Shown one piece after another: positions 44,295 through 47,568 of a stretch of DNA of 47,568 nucleotides; position 1 is the stretch's first letter, and each line of letters starts with the position of its first letter. The notes below the pieces were generated by a model that was not told where the DNA came from, did not search any database, and saw nothing but the letters and a program-made list of their open reading frames with translations. Origin of the DNA: Rhodobiaceae bacterium UBA6963 (lineage in GTDB: Bacteria; Pseudomonadota; Alphaproteobacteria; RS24); assembly GCA_002450335.1 (NCBI GenBank), contig DJZB01000009.1, positions 10,879 to 58,446 on the forward strand. The letters run 5' to 3'. A program made the position numbers and the translations under genes.

Positions 44295-44627
44295 ATGTCA
44301 GATATTAAATTTTTCATAACTTCAGAAATAATGGATAACGAGGTTGTCCTGTTTATGAAGGGGACACCCGTATTCCCACAATGCGGGTTTTCCAGTCAAG
44401 TTGTGCAGATTTTATCTTATCTCGGTGTGTCATTTAAAGGTGTCAATGTGCTGGATAATGATGAATTGCGTGAAGGTGTCAAAGCCTTCTCAAACTGGCC
44501 GACAATTCCTCAGCTATATGTAAAAGGCGTGTTTCTTGGCGGTTGTGATATCATCCGTGAAATGTTCGAGGAAGATGAGTTGCGCCAATTCTTCAAAGAT
44601 AACGGCATAGACATGATCAACGTCTGA
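44295..44627 (+). CDS. grxD: Monothiol glutaredoxin (Grx4 type)
   Basis: 110-residue CGFS-type glutaredoxin. [20 protein letters not shown] holds the active [15 protein letters not shown] the cis-Pro, and GGCDIIREM the glutathione contact. It holds a bridged [2Fe-2S] cluster and works with the adjacent BolA protein in Fe-S trafficking. A clear terminator follows. Confidence 0.95.
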   Translation: MSDIKFFITSEIMDNEVVLFMKGTPVFPQCGFSSQVVQILSYLGVSFKGVNVLDNDELREGVKAFSNWPTIPQLYVKGVFLGGCDIIREMFEEDELRQFFKDNGIDMINV

Positions 44628-44652
44628 TTTTTCTCTCAGATCAGTAATTTCC

Positions 44653-44677
44653 AAAGGCACTTCGGTGCCTTTTTTCT
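44653..44677 (+). terminator. Intrinsic terminator after grxD
   Basis: AAAGGCAC pairs with GTGCCTTT across a UUCG tetraloop, followed by a T-rich run (44670-44675). It closes the pur-bolA-grxD unit and separates it from rplY. Confidence 0.88.
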
Positions 44678-44728
44678 TGCCCCGCACCGCCGGTTTGTCT
44701 ATAAGTCCGGCACACCCCGTAAAAACTG

Positions 44729-44819
44729 CCTCACTTGGTGAGGTTTGTGGTTCGCACCCCTGGAGGGAACCCGGGACAGGGCATTCAACCCTGTATTACC
44801 CGTCCATATTTAAAGGAGT
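44729..44819 (+). promoter_or_regulatory. Structured 5' leader of rplY
   Basis: Three consecutive hairpins precede rplY: CCTCAC/GTGAGG (44729-44734 / 44738-44743), GGTTC/GAACC (44749-44753 / 44767-44771), and ACAGGG/CCCTGT (44776-44781 / 44789-44794). AAAGGAG then lies at 44813-44819. The arrangement suggests autoregulation by L25 or another RNA-binding event. I cannot match it to a named family. Confidence 0.5.
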
Positions 44820-44824
44820 TTAAA

Positions 44825-45478
44825 ATGGCAGAAGTATTTGAAATTAACGCTGAAAAGCGTGAGCGTGACGGCAAGGGGCCCGCACGTGCATTGCGTAATA
44901 ACGGGAAAATTCCCGCCGTCATTTATGGCGATAAAAAAGACCCTGAAAGCATAACCGTTGAGCAACGCGACATCACGAAGCTCTATAGTTCCGGTCGCCT
45001 AATGTCCACATTGATTCAGATTGATGTGAACGGTGAAAAGACACGCGCAATTGCCCGTGACGTTCAGTTACATCCGGTTAAAGACTTTATCCTGCATGCC
45101 GACTTTCTAAGGCTCGGTAAGGGCGCAAAAATTGCGGTTGAGATTGCTGTGAACTTCCTGAATGAAGAAACCTGCCCGGGCTTAAAACAAGGTGGTGTTT
45201 TGAATGTTGTGCGTTATCAGGTTGAATTGAACTGCCCGGCATCTGAAATTCCGGAATTTATCGAACTTGACCTTGCGGAAGCCAATATTGGTGACTCGCT
45301 TCACATCTCAGATGTGAAACTACCGGATGGTGTGGTGCCAACAATTGCCGACCGTGACTTTACCATCGCGACGATTGCTGCGCCTGCCGAACTGGATGAT
45401 TCCGACGATGATGCAGACGACGGTATTGAGGGTGAAGAAGGTGCTGAAGGTGATAGCAGCGAGGAAGGCGAAGAGTAA
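44825..45478 (+). CDS. rplY: 50S ribosomal protein L25 / general stress protein Ctc
   Basis: 217-residue long-form L25 (TL5/Ctc type) that binds 5S rRNA. The N-terminal domain has KRERDGKGPARALRNNGKIPAVIYG, a second beta-domain follows (LHPVKDFILHADFLRL), and the tail is very acidic (Asp/Glu runs). ATG 44825 is fixed by AAAGGAG; a longer frame from 44735 would run through the leader hairpins. pth and ychF follow, the usual alphaproteobacterial order. Confidence 0.95.
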   Translation: MAEVFEINAEKRERDGKGPARALRNNGKIPAVIYGDKKDPESITVEQRDITKLYSSGRLMSTLIQIDVNGEKTRAIARDVQLHPVKDFILHADFLRLGKGAKIAVEIAVNFLNEETCPGLKQGGVLNVVRYQVELNCPASEIPEFIELDLAEANIGDSLHISDVKLPDGVVPTIADRDFTIATIAAPAELDDSDDDADDGIEGEEGAEGDSSEEGEE

Positions 45479-45498
45479 CCTCTTTGCTTTAAGCGCAA

Positions 45499-46134
45499 AT
45501 GCTTTTGCTCGTTGGCCTTGGTAATCCGGGATCAAAATATTCAGGAAACCGACATAATATCGGTTTTATGGCTATTGACCGGATTGCCGAGACTCACAGC
45601 TTCTCCCCTTTTGGGAGCAAATTCCAAGGACAACTATCTGCTGGGCGCCTCGGCGAGACAAAAACACTTTTGCTCAAGCCTGAAACCTATATGAATGAGA
45701 GCGGCAAATCCGTGGCAGAAGCTGTCAGGATGATAAAGCTACCGCTGTCCAATATAGTGGTGTTCTACGACGAACTCGACCTCGTGCCCGGCAAGTTGCG
45801 CATGCGAACAGGCGGTGGCCTTGCAGGTCATAACGGCCTACGATCCCTGAAAGGTCATATTGGAGCTGATTTCAGGCGCGCCAGATTAGGTATCGGGCAT
45901 CCGGGTCATAAAGACCTTGTTCTCTCTCATGTGCTGAAAGATTTCTCAAAAGCGGATAGAGACTGGTTACCCGATTTTCTGGATGCACTTGCCGAACATG
46001 CGCCTTTACTGGCAGTAAATGACGGGCTGGGTGAAGACGCGACGTATCAAAACCGTGTCCATTTAACTTTTCATGGGGATGAAAACGTCTCGGAAAATAA
46101 ACAGACTGATAAAACTGAAAAGGGAACAGAGTAA
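45499..46134 (+). CDS. pth: Peptidyl-tRNA hydrolase
   Basis: 211-residue Pth1, releasing peptide from peptidyl-tRNA. GLGNPGSKYSGNRHNIGF contains the catalytic His, and KPETYMNESGKSV and GGGLAGHNGLRS are conserved. The C-terminal ~25 residues are a charged extension. It overlaps ychF by one base (TAATG). Confidence 0.96.
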   Translation: MLLLVGLGNPGSKYSGNRHNIGFMAIDRIAETHSFSPFGSKFQGQLSAGRLGETKTLLLKPETYMNESGKSVAEAVRMIKLPLSNIVVFYDELDLVPGKLRMRTGGGLAGHNGLRSLKGHIGADFRRARLGIGHPGHKDLVLSHVLKDFSKADRDWLPDFLDALAEHAPLLAVNDGLGEDATYQNRVHLTFHGDENVSENKQTDKTEKGTE

Positions 46135-47231
46135 TGGGATTTCAATGCGGTATTGTCGGCCTGCCAAATGTTGGCAAATCAACCCTGTTTAATGCTCTCA
46201 CCCGCACTGCGGCGGCACAAGCGGCTAACTTCCCGTTCTGCACCATTGAACCCAATGTTGGGGAAGTCTCGGTGCCGGACACGCGTTTGGATGCCTTGGC
46301 AGGTATTGCCGCAAGCAAGGAAATTATTCCTGCCCGTCTTGGCTTTGTAGATATTGCCGGACTTGTGCGCGGCGCCTCCAAAGGGGAAGGCCTCGGCAAT
46401 CAATTCCTTGGTAATATTCGCGAGGTCGATGCAATTGCTCATGTTCTGCGTTGTTTTGAAGACTCGAACATCACACATGTTGAAGGGGAAATTGACCCGC
46501 TTGCTGATGCCGAAACAGTTGAAACAGAATTGATGCTGGCGGATTTGGAAAGCCTTGAAAAACGTGAAAGTAATTTAAGAAAAAAAGCCACCACCAAAGA
46601 CAAGAAATCAATCGAAGAATTGGAACTTGTTGATTTGGCCTTGGCAGAACTTCGTGAAGGCCGTCCGGCGCGGCTGGTAGATATCCCTAAAGGGCGCGAA
46701 AGAGATTTTAAAAACCTCCAGCTTCTCACCTCAAAGCCGGTTTTATATGTATGCAATGTTGAGGAAGACAGCGCCGCAACGGGTAATTCTTTGTCGGCTA
46801 AAGTCGCTGAAAGAGCCGCCGCAGAGGGTGCGGAAACGGTTGTGATTTCGGCACGAATAGAAGAAGAACTTGCTCAGTTGGACGAGTCGGAACGGCTTGA
46901 ATATCTACAAAGCCTCGGATTGGAAGAACCGGGCCTCAACCGCCTGATTGAGCAAGGTTATCGCTTGCTGGACCTCATCACCTATTTCACCTGTGGCTCA
47001 AAGGAAACCCGCGCTTGGACCGTGAGAAGCGGCTCAACCGCCCCTCAGGCCGCAGGGATTATTCATACAGATTTCGAGCGCGGCTTTATCCGCGCTGAAA
47101 CCACGGCCTATGAGGATTATGTGGCTTGCGAGGGCGAAAGCGGCGCACGCGAAACAGGCAAACTTCGACAAGAAGGCAAGGAATACATCGTCAAAGATGG
47201 CGATGTGATGCTGTTCAAATTTAACGTGTAA
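46134..47231 (+). CDS. ychF: Ribosome-binding ATPase YchF
   Basis: 365-residue OBG-type P-loop protein that binds ATP rather than GTP. GLPNVGKSTLFNALT is the P-loop, DIAGLVRGASKGEGLGNQFL the switch region, and a coiled-coil insertion and a C-terminal TGS domain (TYFTCGSKETRAW...) follow. It starts within the pth stop codon. Confidence 0.97.
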   Translation: MGFQCGIVGLPNVGKSTLFNALTRTAAAQAANFPFCTIEPNVGEVSVPDTRLDALAGIAASKEIIPARLGFVDIAGLVRGASKGEGLGNQFLGNIREVDAIAHVLRCFEDSNITHVEGEIDPLADAETVETELMLADLESLEKRESNLRKKATTKDKKSIEELELVDLALAELREGRPARLVDIPKGRERDFKNLQLLTSKPVLYVCNVEEDSAATGNSLSAKVAERAAAEGAETVVISARIEEELAQLDESERLEYLQSLGLEEPGLNRLIEQGYRLLDLITYFTCGSKETRAWTVRSGSTAPQAAGIIHTDFERGFIRAETTAYEDYVACEGESGARETGKLRQEGKEYIVKDGDVMLFKFNV

Positions 47232-47568
47232 AGGCTTCCGACCCGCACCATCCCGCACAGGCACCTAGTGCCACCTGTCAGCCCATTTATGCGCGACTTG
47301 ATATGTCGGCGCAAATTAACTAGTCTGATGATGCCTATTGTTGAACGCAATAGGCGGGTTTAGCAACCCATCACAAAAGCTGCAATTTGTATTGCGTATG
47401 TGGCTTATCGCTATCCTCATTTGTCGGGGACATGCGTTAAGCCTTTTTTTATGAATTGCTGGAAAAATCGTTCACCTCGCGCTCTGCGCCGGGGTGACGG
47501 CGGAATATGGTTCTCTTAGGGGGACTCAATACGTCGTAGCCGAACTTTTGTGCGGTTTGCTAACCCCC
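47232..47568. other. Structured non-coding region at the right edge, possible element boundary
   Basis: No confident gene in 337 bases. A chain of hairpins is visible: GGCAC/GTGCC (47260-47272), GCCTATTG/CAATAGGC with a 7-base loop (47333-47355), GGGTT/AACCC (47356-47369) and GCAAT/ATTGC (47382-47395). A GGGGG...CCCCC pair bounds the last 50 bases. Short frames are broken around a T7 run (47444-47450). Resemblance to leaders of P4-like or Ash-type integrated elements is from memory and unverified. Confidence 0.4.

Noticed and set aside
1..47568. CRISPR arrays, prophage or transposon genes
   Set aside because: I found no spaced repeat array, cas-like protein, integrase, transposase or phage structural gene in any frame.

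Overview
The window reads as a chromosomal segment of an alphaproteobacterium of moderate G+C, probably a free-living and perhaps marine heterotroph. The evidence for this is a DUF3126 gene next to serine acetyltransferase, an NDUFS6-like CHCC zinc-finger protein, the folE / hisI / NifU-like / yidD / thrS neighbourhood, the purS-purQ-purL-bolA-grxD run, and a CtrA-type TTAA-N7-TTAA site. I cannot fix the genus from sequence alone. There is no transposase, integrase, CRISPR array or rRNA operon. Two tRNA genes are present: Thr-UGU and Leu-UAA.

Layout. 1-6.0 kb: a sulfotransferase, then a compact-solute locus. A plus-strand pair (glycerate kinase, GH13 glucosylglycerate-type phosphorylase) faces a minus-strand pair (HAD-IIB phosphatase GpgP, GT81-like synthase GpgS). 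Together they form what looks like a complete glucosylglycerate synthesis and phosphorolytic recycling module, the most interesting system in the window. 6.0-12.3 kb: tRNA-Thr, TrhO (tRNA U34 hydroxylation), two glutathione-transferase-like proteins, cytochrome b561 facing a class II cytochrome c, glycerol kinase and NAD kinase. 12.3-17.4 kb: an MFS carrier, a MATE pump translationally coupled to a nitroreductase, a 2OG-Fe(II) oxygenase and an orphan secreted or outer-membrane protein.

17.4-28.4 kb: thrS coupled to yidD, a small membrane protein, a NifU-like protein, cysS, then folE (with a probable THF-II/folE-motif riboswitch) and hisI. A minus-strand run follows: cysE, DUF3126, gamma carbonic anhydrase, GMC oxidoreductase, 2-hydroxychromene-2-carboxylate-isomerase-like protein, rhomboid and a CBS protein. 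28.5-36.7 kb: an M20 amidohydrolase, the CHCC zinc-finger protein with a CtrA-like box upstream, a membrane-anchored alpha/beta hydrolase and a five-gene valine (isobutyryl-CoA) degradation operon. 36.8-47.2 kb: tRNA-Leu, map, radC, purB, purC, purS, purQ, purL, bolA, grxD with a clear intrinsic terminator, then rplY behind a strongly structured leader, pth and ychF. The last 337 bases hold no confident gene. They contain a chain of perfect hairpins and broken short frames that may mark the edge of an integrated element cut off by the window.

How the genes work together: 3-phosphoglycerate is the hub of the first locus. GpgS/GpgP would divert it to glucosylglycerate, and the phosphorylase plus glycerate kinase would return glucose-1-phosphate and 3-phosphoglycerate. 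The valine operon feeds propionyl-CoA. The pur block makes IMP. The bolA-grxD pair and the NifU-like protein serve Fe-S handling.
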